Of a DNA stretch of 60,000 bases, positions 1 through 15,000 are shown piece after piece. The notes beneath the pieces are model-generated. The model was not told the origin of the DNA and made no database searches. It saw only the letters and a list, made by a program, of their open reading frames with translations. A program made the position numbers and the translations under genes. Within the stretch, counting starts at the first letter, position 1; each line of letters starts with the position of its first letter. The DNA lies in contig NC_087063.1 in the NCBI RefSeq assembly GCF_963678635.1, forward strand, positions 30,828,599-30,888,598. Reading direction: 5' to 3'. The DNA comes from Symsagittifera roscoffensis. Taxonomy: Eukaryota > Xenacoelomorpha > Acoela > Convolutidae.

Positions 1-3000
1 CTGTAAGTATTTAGAGTTTGGTTTGATCAAGATCTCTCAAATGCATAAATAGCTGTTTAGAAGTTAATCAGACTTCGAGGGTAATGACAGAAAATTAAAT
101 TATAATTGATAAAGAAATGCTTTAATAACAGCTAAGCGTTTTTTTGACATCTTGAATCGTGAGATAGCTCGCAATTTTGAATACATATAATAAAATAGAA
201 GTTAAAATTATGTAGTTCCTGATTTATTACAACGATGCGACTCAAAAATCAAAAATATGGTCAATTTTCTTTGTTGTAGATAGAAGTAGAGAGCAGTTCA
301 GTTCCTGTAGTTGTGAAATGTCTTGCCAAGCACAGAGTGACTAATGTCGCTCTGGGCAGAAGCCATACGGCAGTATTGGTGGAGCAGGGTCAAGTGTATC
401 TGTTAGGCAACAATGCAGATGGTCAACTGGGTATCGGGTCTGTGAAGCAGAAAAACAGTCCAGTGCTGGTTAAGGAACTAGAACAGGAGAAAGCGGTGGT
501 AAGCTGTTGCGCTTAAAACTTTAAGTTTAAAGAAAAAGTAAATCCCGGAGCAAGAGCAAACAAATGGAGTAGCACCCGAGATATTTGATTACGTTAATTT
601 CTACTATTACTTGGGTGAATTGGAGACTGATTCTGTATATTCCTACTTTAATTTTTTTAGTTTAGATGTTTGGCAGCTGCACGATGAATAAGATGTGGAA
701 GTTTTCATAGTTATCCAAACTTTTAAATTTCAGTCCCTATGTTGCGGAGAAACTTTCTCTATGATCCTCAACTCAGACAACCAAGTGTACTTCATGGGAA
801 CCCTTCCCAAACCGGCAGCCTCTCTGTCCGCGCCGGCAACTCCCATCGTAGCAAACATGGAATTCCCTCCTGCATCTGTGGCTGATAATCTTGTCATATC
901 TGACAATGGTCTGGACAATAGCACAAATAGTGCTCCTGGAGATCCTAGTGGATCTGGTAGTGGACCTCAGATTTATAGTATCCTGAAAGCTCCAAGGAGT
1001 CCAAGTATGTTATACTTCGTAAGAGCAACTTATAGGTTGTGTTGTTGTACCGCAAGTTTTTTTGTCTTATCGTACAGTAAGTAATGATCTCAGTTAAGTG
1101 ACAGTGAAGTAAACTGCAGGTTAAAGAATATTATGTGTTCTTCTCTTTGGAACAAGAAGGTATTATCAACCCCAATGTGAACAAATATTTTCCCATAACT
1201 GCTAGTAAGACGGCGCGATATCAAATTATGGCTCTTTTCCAGTTCCCCATTTGATTTTTTTTGATATTCAATTTCAAGAAGCCGGTTTAAAATGACTTTT
1301 GATGTTTTTAACTGCAATCACGGGCGGATCTAGGATATTCTCGGGGGGGGTTTGCGGATTTTCAAAAAATTTTCGAAAATTTTGTCGACCAAAATGATTT
1401 TCCGAGCTTTCCCAAAGCAGTAAAAAGACTGTTTTGGTCAAAATTTTTGCGCCGCAGGCAAAATTTAAAAAAAACAGGCTTAAAATAGCGTTTTTAAGCG
1501 GCACTTTTTGGAAAATGTTGACCGAAAAGTCGCGTTTTATTGGCGCGCGTTATCCTCTCAAAGTTAGTACATTTCGGCGCCCAAGGCGCCGTTAGAAAAA
1601 ATTTTAGAGTCCGTCCGCCAAAAACGGAATCTCAAAATAGTACAAAGCGGGACCCTTTGGGTCGTCAGGGGGTCGAATCCCTCCCCCCCCCTTAGTCCGC
1701 TGGTGACTGCAATAAAACGTGAACAAGAGAACAAAGTGTTAGAACATTTCTTAAATTCAAATTGCCGTATGATCAATTTTTAAGCAACTTTATATCCAGT
1801 TTTACGAGGGCATGGGAAACTGGAAAAGAGCCCAAATTACTTGTTGTGAGTCATGAAAGTGTGTTTTAGTTGCCGCACGTTCGATTTCGAAAGACGGAAT
1901 CGGAGACGTAACAAACCTGACACAGTGCTCAGAATTAGGTAAAAAACGTTCCTTTTTTTCTGAATTTCTCTCAGCTTAATGTATTTGTTTTTGACCGGAA
2001 ATTATTTAAAATGTTGTAGCGAAAGCGTGTCTTTGTAAGTTCCGTTTTTGATGCACATTTGCGCTTATAACCTTTGGATTTATCATCCCGCGTGCAATTG
2101 GTTAAAGCTTCGCTTCCGCATTCATCGTGTTTTTACCCAATTATTCATGCGAATTGCAGATTATGCGAATTTTTTTCCTTCTTTCCAGCTTTTGAAATAC
2201 GAATCTTCATTGTATTGCAATTAGTGATTGGAGTTTGACCTTAGGGTGCGGTGACTCATTCGCTGCCCCAGAAGCTATGGGGTTGAAACGGTACCACGAT
2301 TTTACCGTGAGCACTATAGACACAACATACATATGCAGTTCTCGACCGCATTACAGAGTGCAAACTCCTTTTATAACCCCTGATGCCAACTCCTCTAAAT
2401 CGGAGAGCACAGAAAGTGGCTCATCCGCCTCAGGAGTTTCAAGTCTTCGGAGGAGTAAAGTTCACGAGGCTCGTTTGAGCGTCTCAGATGCTCCGAAGAT
2501 ATCTATCCCTCGTCTATCGTTTTCGTGCATGGTCCCCGATAGTATGTCGATTTCAACCGAAAATACGCCAACAGGCGATCCTTACGGTTTTGATCGATTC
2601 TCGGATTCCTGTAGTCGTAAAAAGTGCTCGACTGCTCTTGGGTATTCAAAAGGTGATAAATCTATCGAAATAACCGCAGTGTCTAACCTGAAATGCAGCT
2701 AATTTCTGTTTTTGGAGAGAAAATTTTTAGATTAGGTTGTTGTGGTTTTGTTTGTTTTTGTGAGAGCTTTTTCACGCTTTTCCTAGATTTGTACTCCAGA
2801 AAATGCTTGTTACAAATTAATTTCAATTTTTTCCAACATACTTGCGCAAATTAGCGCTCAACTTTTGTGCTTCAGTATTTTGTTCAACTTGTGCTTTACT
2901 ATGGTGCTCAAATGCTTTTTGGTAATTTTAGTGCATGAATTTTTCCACTCTATTCTTGCGCATTCCTTGCTAATTGGTAATTTCTATTTACACAAGCTGT

Positions 3001-6000
3001 TTATTTCCAAGTGGCCGGTGATGATGCAGATGCGATGACGTGATCTACAGGTCGGAGGTTGAATTTCGACACAAAGTAGTTTCATTTTTTTTGGTGGCAT
3101 CTTTGCTGCATAGCATTGGCAATTAATAGTAACTATATCTGCTTATTAGCAGCTAGGGTTAGTAATTGTTAAAGCGATGTGGCGCAGATGCGAGGACGTG
3201 AGACTTCTAATCTTTTGGCCGGAGGTTCGGTTCCGGTTCAGCAGAATTTTCATTTTCAAAGCCAATTTTTACCGGTTCTTTTTTTCCAGATTTCACTTTG
3301 TTTTTAGCTTTTTAGAGCTAGTTCTTGCAGTTTTTTTGCTTGTGCTGCCTAGCCTCTGTGTACAATGACTACAGACTGAAAGGCGATACGATTCAGTTAA
3401 GAAAGCAATTAATTCGTATTCTAGAGGTCCGTTCTTGAGGTGGTATGCAGTTAGCCTTGTTGTTTCGAAGCCCAGTATTGTTACCGGCTCATTTGGTAAT
3501 TTCTTGCATCTGTAAAGCTTCCTTTAGCCATTTTTTTTGCTTTTTTTTACGAAATGCAGCTCTGCCTGTGTTGAACTTTGCAACCCGCTTTTTAAATTTT
3601 TGAAATGCGCGTACTGTAGACACATACAGATCGTGATGACTCCTTTTAGTGTTTTTTTTAGGAAAAAGTTTTGTGATGTGTTTTGTTTTCAAAACTAGGA
3701 AGTTAAATCTTTGCATCACTTAATTGAGACTTCAACTTTCTGTTACTATGTTTGCAAAGGTTTTGTGTAAATTCAACGGAAATGTTAGTTTTCTGTTCAT
3801 TCATTTTCCACTTTGATTTTTCGGAGGCTAATGCGTAAAGTGTCTTCTGCGTTAATTTTTTGGGCGAGTGGGTCGAATTCTTAAGCCTTTTCTCGAGTCT
3901 GTTAAGCTAGGAAGTTATAAGTTTTTGAATTTTCCAAAACTCTAGATTTGCTGCTGTGTAGAGAATTGAAATCTCCCTTTTTTGGTAACAGCCAATTACG
4001 GTATTTAACTTGCTTTTAATTTAAAATAACTTTTAATTACGCTTGCGAATAGCAAGCTTTATCAAATCGGAACGTAGATTTTTTTCAGGCTAACGAGTTT
4101 AACAAAAACAATTAATAATTTCGCCAATAGAGATATTTGGTCAAAAATATACTTTGAGGATGTCTGCGTTTTAAATTCCCGTTGTAATGAAAACTTTTGC
4201 TTATCTATGCAAATTTTGGTAGACCTGGCTACTGATATTTTTCCGAACTACTTTTTCGGCTTTAAGGCTTTCTAGTTATTCTGTAGGCTAGCTTGCCATG
4301 ATATGTTTGTGATTTATCGCAATTGGCGCGAAGCTCCGCTTCGCCTTCGTGTTAAACTTGAAGCTCTAATTTTTCCCTACTAGCCATCAATTTCTTTCCT
4401 TTGTGCTACAATCTTTAATTATCAAATATTTTAAGCTCACCATATAATCTGTCTGGTTATTGTGATACAAGTGAAGTATTCGATTAAAATATTTTTGTTT
4501 TTAGTTCCGCTTTCGAACGTACCCGATGAGATTGGTCTGGCTTTCCATGTGATGGAACCTATAACTAGTCCAGTTCTAGCTGCCACTGTGTTGACCAAGT
4601 AAGTATTACATTTCAAAAGATCATAATGTACTAATAAAACAGTTGTTAGATCGTGTAATTTTTGGTGTCGTAAATGAGCCCTAAAATTTTCATTTCATAA
4701 GTCCCCTGTTCTGCGATGCCGATTTGACTTATCAAGCTTGTTTTTCAAGTGGGTTGAAACTGTTACCTCTCGGAACGTAATTGAAAATGGAGCATACATA
4801 GTTACTCTACTTTATTGAAAAAAATCAATCATAGAAGGCTTATGTACTGGCATCAGAATTTAAAAAAATACACAAGCATCATCTTAAGGTGAATCTGTAA
4901 AACTATTTGAAATTCTCGACAGTTTTTTGGTGGTGTTTTGCTTCATAGCATTGGCAGTTTATTAGCATCTATAGCTGCATCATTGATGGCTAGTGTTAAC
5001 CAAATTTCAAGACCAGTGATGCAGATGCGAGAACGTGCGAACTCAAATCTCGAAGTCACAGATTTCAATCTGACATTAAGCAGAAGTTTTATTAATTCGA
5101 GGCCGATTTCTAATTTTTCTTTTTTCGGTTTATTGAGCGGCTTTTGGCCGTTTTATCGCTGGTTTTTGCAAAGCGCAGCTTTGCCTCTGTGTAATAATTT
5201 CTCCTTGTGTTTTCGCTCTGGGACAAGTGATGCAATTTCTATTTCGGGCTTGTGTCTGAAATTGAAGCAAGAAAATTGGTCGAATACTGGCGCATTGACA
5301 ATTTCCCTCATCTTTTGTCTTTTTTGTTTTATCAGCATTTAAGCCATTTTTGTGCCTTGTTGAACGCAGTTGGTCCATCATTCGTGATATTTAAGGTTTA
5401 ACCTTTGTTGTTTGATTGAAGATCTTCAGACTAAAATCTGCTTTATTTTATTTTAGCATCGATCTTTATTCACTCGAAACACTAAGTAGCGTCAATTTTG
5501 TAGCCATATTTAAATAGTAACCTTATTTTGAAACGTTCGAATATGTATAAAAACGTATGGATATTGAATTATTAAATTCACTGAAATGTCAAATGGATCT
5601 CGGCAAATGTTCAGTTATACAAATACTACTAACCGGTTTTGAATCAATTCATCAAACAGAACATTAAAAGTATAAAATGTCAATGGGATGTAGAATATGC
5701 TATTAACGCCGCCGAACTTCAAATATATCACTTTTTAAAGATTAGATGAGGTAAGCTTAAGTAAGACTGTTTCAAATCTGGTCTAGACAATTTCTTTTTC
5801 TCTTCATCTTAATGATCATGCAAAATAATGGTACAAATCTTTTGTTTTATTTTTATTTTCATACTCAGCCGAAAAAATTCTGGCTACTCGCTCAAAATTA
5901 ATTCTGAAATTTGTTTTTTTGAGAGAGAGAGAAATAAAAATAGATAGTCTGTCGAGAGAAATAAAAATAGATAGTGGTTGCTTAAAACATAGATGCGGGC

Positions 6001-9000
6001 AATCGAGATCCCGAGTCGAGTCGGATGACGGTTCCGTTGAGCATCGGGTTCTCGTAAATAGACTGGACTAGGTGTGCATACTCGTCCGGGTGGCCTAGTC
6101 GTTTTGGACACAGAGCGATGTTCTTCGGAATTTGGTTGACATATTGTTCAGGAGCCTACAAAGTTGAGTTTTGGATTAACTATTCACAATTAATTATGGG
6201 ATCATTATGGTAGTTCAAGCGATACATAGCGCCACTTTTGAAAAAGGATAAGGAAAAAAATTATTTATATGCGCGGTAAATTTAATGTTTTCTTAATAAC
6301 TTTTTTTTATGTTGAGCAAATTGATTTTCTGAGCTCTTCCAAATCACTATGAAGTTACCAACTTTTCTGCCACGCAGTCAAATTGTTGAAAAATAGGCCA
6401 AAAAAGGGATAAAAACGGATATCTCAAAATAGTACAAAGGGGGACCCTTTGGGTCGGCAGGGGTTGAATCTCTGAGGGAGATTGGGAGAGGGAGGCGTCC
6501 CCCCCCCCAGTTAGCTGGTGGTATTGAGTACTCTTAAATAGGTCTTGCTATTTTTTTCAGGAAAAAGTCTTTAAATTTGTTCACGCTCAATTTTGATTTT
6601 TCGCGGCTCGACTTTTGATATCTTTTCAAGGTCACTTCATTTCCTTTGTTAAAAGGAAGGCAAACTCCACTATTGAACAGCAAAATTGTGAAGGTCACCA
6701 AAAACGTGATTGAATTGAATCTTAAATTGTTCTAGAAATTCAAAGAGCTTTAAGGGCATCAATTCTTTCTTTGAAATTCGGTTTTTGAGATTGAGATTTT
6801 CTCAAAAAAAGTTGACTCTTTCAAAAAGAAGTCGGTTTTAATTTCTGTTTCCTTGCGTTCATGACTCTTTTCCAACAGTCTGTTGGCTATGTTTTTGCTC
6901 TGCAGAGCTACTTTTTGTCGTTTTCTCGCTTGTGTGTGCGAGGTACAGCTTTGCCCTTGTGTATATGTCGGTTTTGTAAACCTAGCTCGGCTTTGGTCAG
7001 CTTAAGCAATTTTCTATTCTATTTAAATTCTTGATATGTTTCTGAAATGGTGCCGGCAATTGTTCCCCTAATTTTTTTTGATGCCATATTCAGTTTAAGG
7101 ACGTTTTGTTGATATTTTGTTTTGGATTTTCATCCTCTTCTGTCGCAAGAATGGAACCTTGTTCTGTATTTAAATGATTCATTCGTCTGTGCATCTGTTT
7201 TTATATCGTTTTAGTTGCTAAATACGAAGCACTATCCTTTCTGTTGTGGTATAATTTAAATACGAGTCTTTAATCACCTGTCTAAGAAGAGGTGTGTCAA
7301 AGAATCCCGGGGATATGGTGACTACTCGTATGCCAAGGGAAGCTAGATCTCTTGCTGCCGGGAGTGTCATGCTCTCCAGGCCCCCCTTAGACGCACAGTA
7401 GGCCAGCTGGCCTGATTGTCCATCCGACCCAGATATGCTGCCGGTGTTGATTATAACTCCGCCGCTACCATTCTACAAACCAGAAGGCTAATTACTCATA
7501 AGTTTTCTGAAAAAAATACACTCCCCAAACTTCATGAAGTCAAGTTCTTAAAATGTAATGCATGTTCTTAAACACTATCACTGAAGGAAATTTAAGAACT
7601 GAAAATGTTTTTTTTCTAAAAGGTTGGAAATCGCTCAAATTTAGAATGTATTGGTACAGTAGCAGATTTAGAAGGGGGAGGCAATGGCGGATGGATACTA
7701 TTGTACTACAATCATTTTTAGTAGTTCGAACCTAATTTTTTCCAAAAGCGCCAATGTATTCTTATTTGATCCAATGTATCCAAAAAGTGCCTAAAAACGT
7801 TATTTTGTCCTGTTTTACTTTTGATTTTGCCTGCGGAGTAGAAAGTTTTCTCACAATAAAATTTTTAGTGTTTTGGCAAAGCTCGGAAAATTGTTTTGGT
7901 CGATCCAAAACAATTTCGCACTTATTTGAAAATCCACCACTACCCTTCGAGAGAAATTCTAGATCCGCGCCTTTTGATTATTGGCGCCTAATTTTGCCGC
8001 TTTTTAGTGAGTTTTAACATCAGTTAGGCATAAGCGGTGTCAAAAAATTATACCAGACAGGAACGCTGTATTTGAAAGCTCGAACTTGTGAAACATAGGG
8101 ATTTGGGTCATTCAACTATTTTATTTGATTTTTCAAGGAAATTTATTTTACCTGAACAGTGCCTCCATTTTTAGCCATGGCTTTGCTGCAATATCGCATG
8201 GCATTAAATGTCCCAATTAAGTTCACTTTCAACACATTGTAGAAAGACTTCTCGCTGTGCATTTTGTCTCTTTTTGAGTCATAAAGCAGCGAATGTGATC
8301 CAATTCCTGCGCAGTTTACATTCAAACTGATTTTACCGAATTTTTTAATGGTAGCATCAATTGCATCCGATAATTCTTCGTCATTGTTCACGTCGCCTTG
8401 CGTGAACAAGCATTTGTCAGCTCCAAAAGCAAGAACTAGTTTATCAGCAGAGCTTTTGATATCGAAAATGGAAATTCTGGCGCCTAGTTTGGCTAAAACA
8501 AAAATGGACCTCTTAATAATGTTGGAATGAAATGGAACTCTGCAAATAAACGAAGCGGTCGTATGACTTATTTATTGTTTGGAAAATGTCTAAAAAATTG
8601 AATATACTTAAGTTTAGTTTAATTCTTCATGTGTTTTTATACTAGCTTGCGATTTTTAGTGTATTAGTAGAAAGTTTCTTTTTTTTCTAGCCTAACTCGC
8701 AAATAAAAATGTTCATTTAAAGTGTTCACTTATGTCGTGGCACTTTTGCTATAACCACGATCTGTAGCATTCGAAGTTTCATAGCTATTGTTTTCTGCTT
8801 TATTCATGGCTAGTGTTTGTTATCAATTAAGTGTCCGTGGCTGAGTGGTTAGTGCGCTAGACTCCTAATGTCTAGGTCGCCGATCGAATCCGAGACGTAG
8901 CTGTAATTTTACTATTTCGATGCTTATTTCTACTTTTTTTATTGCAATTTATAGAGCTGCATTTTGTCGTGTTCTCGCTATTGTTTGCGAAGCGCAGCTT

Positions 9001-12000
9001 CGCTTCTGTTTTTATTATAGAATAATACATCCGTTTGCGTCAAAAATTGTAGGGTTTTGTGCTCGCCGTTTTTTAAATGTCAATGAAGTGCCGTTTTTTG
9101 TTTTTGAAAAATAGAAAATCAAATGTCGCGAAAAGTTTGAATGGTAATTTTCAGAATTCCCAGTGGAGTGAAAAGATATCTTTTGATACAGTTTTCTCAA
9201 ATTGGGTGGGTCAATTTGTAACTCTTAATAAATTCTGCTACATCAAAGAGCTTTAAGGTGATAGATTTTTTTTCAATCTCTGAAGATGAATCATTTTTCG
9301 TTCTTTTTTAGTCATTCACACTCTCCAACTGCCTGATGGCTCTTTTTGTTCAATTTTACAACTAAAATAGTATGAAGTTAGCTGCAAAGTTTTTTTTTAC
9401 AAAGTATTTTTCAGCGTTATAGTTATCTGCTTTAGTTTTTTGTTTTTTTTTTGAAATTTAATCGTTCATTTTCGCATTCATATTTTCTTTCACTGCTAGA
9501 CACGATAACCTTCATGAAAGGTGGCTCCGCTTTACGATGTCTAGTGATTTTATTATCCTTTCGGTAAGGTAATTGCAGTCAAGAACGAGACTTTTTTCCC
9601 CGTAAAGAGTTTTGTTCACTGTATGAATGATTCGTGGTCATGATAGTCATCCAGTTTTAGCCCTTATTGTCTAAAGTTAATTATACAAAGCTAAGAGATT
9701 TTCATTTATTTATTAATGGAGTGTTGATATGTCTGAATTGATTTTTTTTTAGAAATAAAATGTTTTCAGCTTACTTGCCAGCGGTGTATTTCTGTAAACT
9801 TAGCACATTTTTTACTTTTAAATTCTTGTTTGAGAAGTGTAAATAAAATCTCACGTGTTTTGTGTTTTTAATAGACATTGAAATAGACCTCGGTTGCAAG
9901 GTTTGTTGATGTAAGTTTCAAGGTCTATGAACGCAGTGGACTTTTATATAGGCCATAATTTGTTTTCGTGAAAATTTGTTGGGGCTAAAGTTGACCTTTT
10001 TCGAGGGTTGACTTTTGTTTTTTCTTCAGTTCTTTTTTTTGCTAAAAGGAAGGCAAATTCAACAATCAAACAGCAAAAGTGTAAAAGGCACGTGTAAAAG
10101 GCACTATTAATTGCAGTCAATGCTAAGGATATTACCACAGACTATTATATTACAAACAGCACTTAAGCTTAAAGGCATCATGGAGCTGTAGCGTAGAGGC
10201 ACTTCTAGTTTTGACACTGTATTTTAAATTTCAGATTTTCCAGCGAAATAGAAAATTTTTCTATTGATCCAGTTTTCTCAAATTGGGTTAATTTATCAAA
10301 AATGTGGCAATAACTTGATTTAGAAATTTAAAGACTTCTAAGGACAATAATTTGATTTAGAAATTTAAAGACTTCTAAGGACATCTATTTGTTTCTTTCA
10401 ATTTCGAAAGTTGAGATTTTCAAAAAAAAATTCTGTAAACGTTCATTAGCTCTTTTCCTACTGTCTCTTAGCTGTTCGTCGTGTTAGTGGTTATTCTTAG
10501 TTTTTAGCCATTTATAGGCAAGAATAAGATGTGATGAACCTAATGGTAATTCAATTAAGAGCATTTGCCGAGTGTTCCTCGAGATTCAAGAGTGTGGTAT
10601 GATCTTTAAAAAAAATTTCAAAAACGAGTGTCTATAAATCTTAATATTTGGGCTAGTAGATAAGGCCAGTGAATATTGATCAGGAGTTCTATAGTTTTAA
10701 TTCCTTAAATTCGGATGTTATTTTTTCAACACAAGCGAGCTTGTGTTCTAATAGGAGTCGACTTTAACCGTCAATCGCACATTTCATTGCTCAGTATGCA
10801 TAGGTGTTGAGATCGATATCCTGTTTTCTCAAGTTTTTAAGTGGCTCTCCTTTTCTTTCCTGTCTGCTAGCTTGCAATGCTATTTTTTGTGATATCTTAA
10901 GTGATGCTAAGCTCCGCTTTGCCTGCGAATGTAAAATTAATTGCTCCGATTTCAAATAATTACGCTTTCTTTTTTGAATAATTTCAGATTTTCGGCTGAA
11001 TAGTTTTTTCTATGTTATATCAGCGAAGTCGCCTCGTAGTGGGGAATTTGAAGGCTGAAAATAGGTTTTTTTGCGATTAGTGTTGAGCGATGTAAATGTT
11101 TCGAATTTTAGAGATTTACGGCTGATTTCCACGCAGAGGTTCTTGTCTGCTCTTTCGGCTAGCTTGACATGCAGTGTTTGTATTGTATTTTAAGTGACGC
11201 GAGTTGAGTTGGCCCTAAAATGAAGCTTGTTATAGTTTGAACTCTCTTTTTTTGCAACCTAGGTCGCAAATATTGTTGTGTTAAAATGTGTTCATTTTGA
11301 TCAATAACCAGCTATTAATTGCAGTCAATGCTAAGGATATTACCACAGACTATTATATTACAAACAGCACTTAAGCTTAAAGGCATCATGGAGCTGTAGC
11401 GTAGAGGCAGGGAAGGAGACCAGCAACAAAATAAGAGGATTCGAACCTGGTCAGGGTCGGATGTTTTTAATGAACTTTTCGTATACTAGATAAAATGCGT
11501 CCGCTATATAAATTGGGGCAGGTAAATTTCTTTTCAAAATTACTGTTATTGCTAATGCGTCATAATTGGCTTGCGTCATTTAGCAATTATGTAGACATAT
11601 AATTGTTGGCGTGCGTCACTTAAGAAATTTTGTGGACTCAAAGTTTTACTCAGTCAGTTTTTCCTGGTAGCGTTATCGGTCATATTTTTGGGCTCTTTTT
11701 CCTTCACAGTAATGTTCAAATAGAAATTGACCTTTCCAGTAGGTATGATATCTTCAAAGTTTAAAAGCCCTAAAACCTTGAATGACAAAACTTTAAAGTT
11801 TGTGGAAGATATGAACGGCTCAATTGGCAAAGTATAAGATAAGTATACGTACAAAATCTACGTGCAGTTGCTTCTCCAAGACCCGATCCGCCACCTGTGA
11901 TAAAAAGGACCGTCGAGCTGTCTACTCTATTCAAGAGTTGGGAGTCTCCGTCGGAGCCGTCATGTTTGATTTCGAGGGCGTTCAAGTCGAAATTGGCACT

Positions 12001-15000
12001 AGAGCTCATACTCATTGAGTTCTCATGTTCCGCGTGACTCGAAGAAGACTCATGGGATCTGAGGTGTTTGTGATGGTGATTTGAGATACCATTGGCGTAA
12101 TTGGCTGCAGTGGTTGCTGTTGATGTCTCGAGATGCGATTTTGTTTTCCCATTCTGCTGATGATGGTCGCAGGGGTCGCCCTTAGAGTAGGAAGACGCAG
12201 AACCGTTAGTGGCTATCATAGTGAAGCAATATGAATAGGTCTGGCTAGCTTTGTTTAAATTTACTTTTGTTGTTTAATCTTGGCGATGAAATGCAGCGAT
12301 CTAAAATTCACAATAAGTTTAAGCTGCCTTAAGATTGGGATCATTTGGAAATGAAAGTTGTTCACTTGTACCGCAAAGACTAACAAGTAAATTTTAATTT
12401 TAAGTTAATATAACTGCGTTTTGTTGTTTGGTAACTCGAATGACGTTTTGTCTTTTTTTAAGTTCAATGCTGCGATCTCAAATTAGTTCCGATTTTGATA
12501 TGAACCTTATGGGTCAACGAAATTTATAGTAAAATACCTCCGTTTTGATTGGAAAGTTTACCCAAATTTCAGACAGATAACTGTTTGCTCCACCCCAAAT
12601 TCAATGTATATTCGGTAATACAACAAAGGTTGATTGATGATCGGACATTTATCTCTGATAATTCTGATATACCGACAATATTTGCTGACTAACATGTAAA
12701 TTGGATGTAAACTGATTTAACTGAGTCATAGAGGGTTGAAATGTGTAAATCATAGAGGGTTGAAAAAGATACTCGATGATTCGTTTAATGAATAATTATC
12801 GACAATCGAGTCCTTTTAGTCGATAATGATTTCAACAAATGTGGTCTTGATTTCCGGCACCTTCTCTTCGTTGTTTTGAATGGACTATTTGGTTTTTTAT
12901 TATTCCGTTAACAGCCTTTCACAGTTGAGTTCACAAAACAAATATAAGCTTAAAAGATAAATTAAACTCTACAGGTATCTAAGAAATGCAAATATTTTTA
13001 GATCGAATATCGCTGTTAACTTTATTTTGGAATTGCTAGGCCAAAACAGATCATAAATTTTGTTCCAAGTCCAACAAAGCCAGTGGTTCTTTTTACCACC
13101 AAGAAGGCAAATTGTCAATGCGTGCTGTGAATGGCTAGAATATGATCATGTGCTGTTTTCACACGGAAGTTTCCAAATGGGTTATACGACTTGGCTACCT
13201 CATGAAACAACTTTGAGTGTGATCAATTCTTCCAAAAATGAGCGAACTTGAAGTCGGTTTTATCCGTCATGCAGTGTAATATGGGTCACTGTTCCAAAAC
13301 AACGGGATACACGACCATCGAAGGCAAAAAGTTATTAACAGAGATTGAAACTTACCTAAATTGGTAAAATTCTAAACTGTGAGCATAAATCCAAGTTTCG
13401 AGAGTAATGATGGTTTGTTGTCTTGCAGACTTGAAAGTACAAGTTATACGAACAGAATTGAAAAGTCAGATTTGAGGGAAGAATTTGACAATCAGGGTAA
13501 ACCAATGGTAGTATAAAACCAAAACTCAGTCTTCTGTTACCTTTTCATATTCAGATGGTTTTTTTTCCCCTTGGTGATCCAAATTTTCTTTCTTTTCGTG
13601 CTATTTTATAGCATTCATTTTTTGCTTATTGACCCTTGAAGGTATTTTTCGAAAGTATCCTCAATTTAGCTTAAAATTCGGCAATTTTTCAAAAATGACT
13701 ACCTCTTGCCAATGCTTTGTTTCTGCGATTTTTCCAACTTTTGAATAGATTTTCTGCAGGTAAAAACCAATTTTTTGACATTAGACAATGTTGACCAAAG
13801 AGATCCGTTTTCCAAAAAAATCTGCGAAAACCAAATTAGTTCGCCATTTGCAGAATTTACCAAATGGCAACCTAAACTCACCAAGTGGTTTGATCGCATT
13901 TTTTTTGTTGACTTAGTTCAATCTTTTTTTAAAAATCTGTTTCTGATATGCTGTAATTTGCCAGCTGACTTTTATGTAGTGACTAGTTATTGTTGTAACT
14001 TGATGCACTGTTCGGATACAGAGACGCTCGGATACAGAGACATGAAATAGTTGGAAACCTGATGAAAATCATCTAGTGGGTTTAAATTGAGTCAAAGGCT
14101 CGAAGCTTTCTAATCCTTTAGTTTTCTTCCCGAAACAAAAGTTTTTACGAGCCGAGAATTTCTTCCGGATGTTTTCAAAATGTGCCGAATTGCTCGAGGT
14201 CGAAGTTGAAATTGCTTCATATATGATAACGTAGTTTTCAGCACTTAAATTAGATGTATTTTTAAGTTCAACGAGGCAGTGTCGAAGGTAGTTCGGGGAG
14301 ATAAGTGGTATGAGACTGGTAATTTCAAAGGGTGTTTTGTGGAATTCCGGAACCGAAAACAATAAATCAATAGTTTTCTGGAAATATATCGGCTAAACTT
14401 CCGCTTTTGCAGAGTTGAGTGGCCTGGTGTCAAAGTGGGCATTTGAGTGGAGTGCTCAAGTTCTAAAATTTTAATAAACAAAAGCTTCAGACAAAAATTT
14501 TTGATCATTCTGACCTCTAAGTGGGGAGGATCTTTCTTTCAAATGGTGTGCTTAAGCTTTTTTTTCAATTTTTCAACTTAATATCAGGTGCAAAAAAATC
14601 ACAAGAATGCGTCGACAGATATTTCAGATTAAACGACATTCAAAAAATTTGAAAATTATTGTGCCTAGAAAAATCGTTATAGAAATTTTTGCTTTTTAGC
14701 CTTGTTTCGAGCAAACTTCAATGTAAAGCGCCAGAAAAACGGCTTTACTCCTGGAAAAAAAATTTCGAAACTTCATTTAGGCCAATAAAAAATTTTAAAA
14801 CATAATTTGAATAAAAATTTGTGCTCAGTCTTCCGACTTAAATTTGAAACAAGACTGCTCGTAAAAACTGGCCTCGAATAGGTTTGATTAATGAAATATT
14901 GACAAACTCTGTATGAAGAATCGTGTTTGGAATTATTAAGACCAATTAGCCTCCTTCAATTTTATTTGGAACGTTTTTGTGGTGCGGGATAATTCGTCAC

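Noticed and set aside
8828-8900. Possible tRNA gene
   Set aside because: A and B boxes are present but the acceptor stem does not pair and the sequence recurs as part of a repeat; it is a SINE-like head.
13060-13251. 63-codon + strand frame with mixed composition
   Set aside because: No homology, no acceptor or donor, and no continuation on either side; could be a repeat relic.
14069-14508. 97- and 87-codon - strand frames
   Set aside because: Overlapping frames in AT-rich intron without splice sites, motifs or polyadenylation signal in support.
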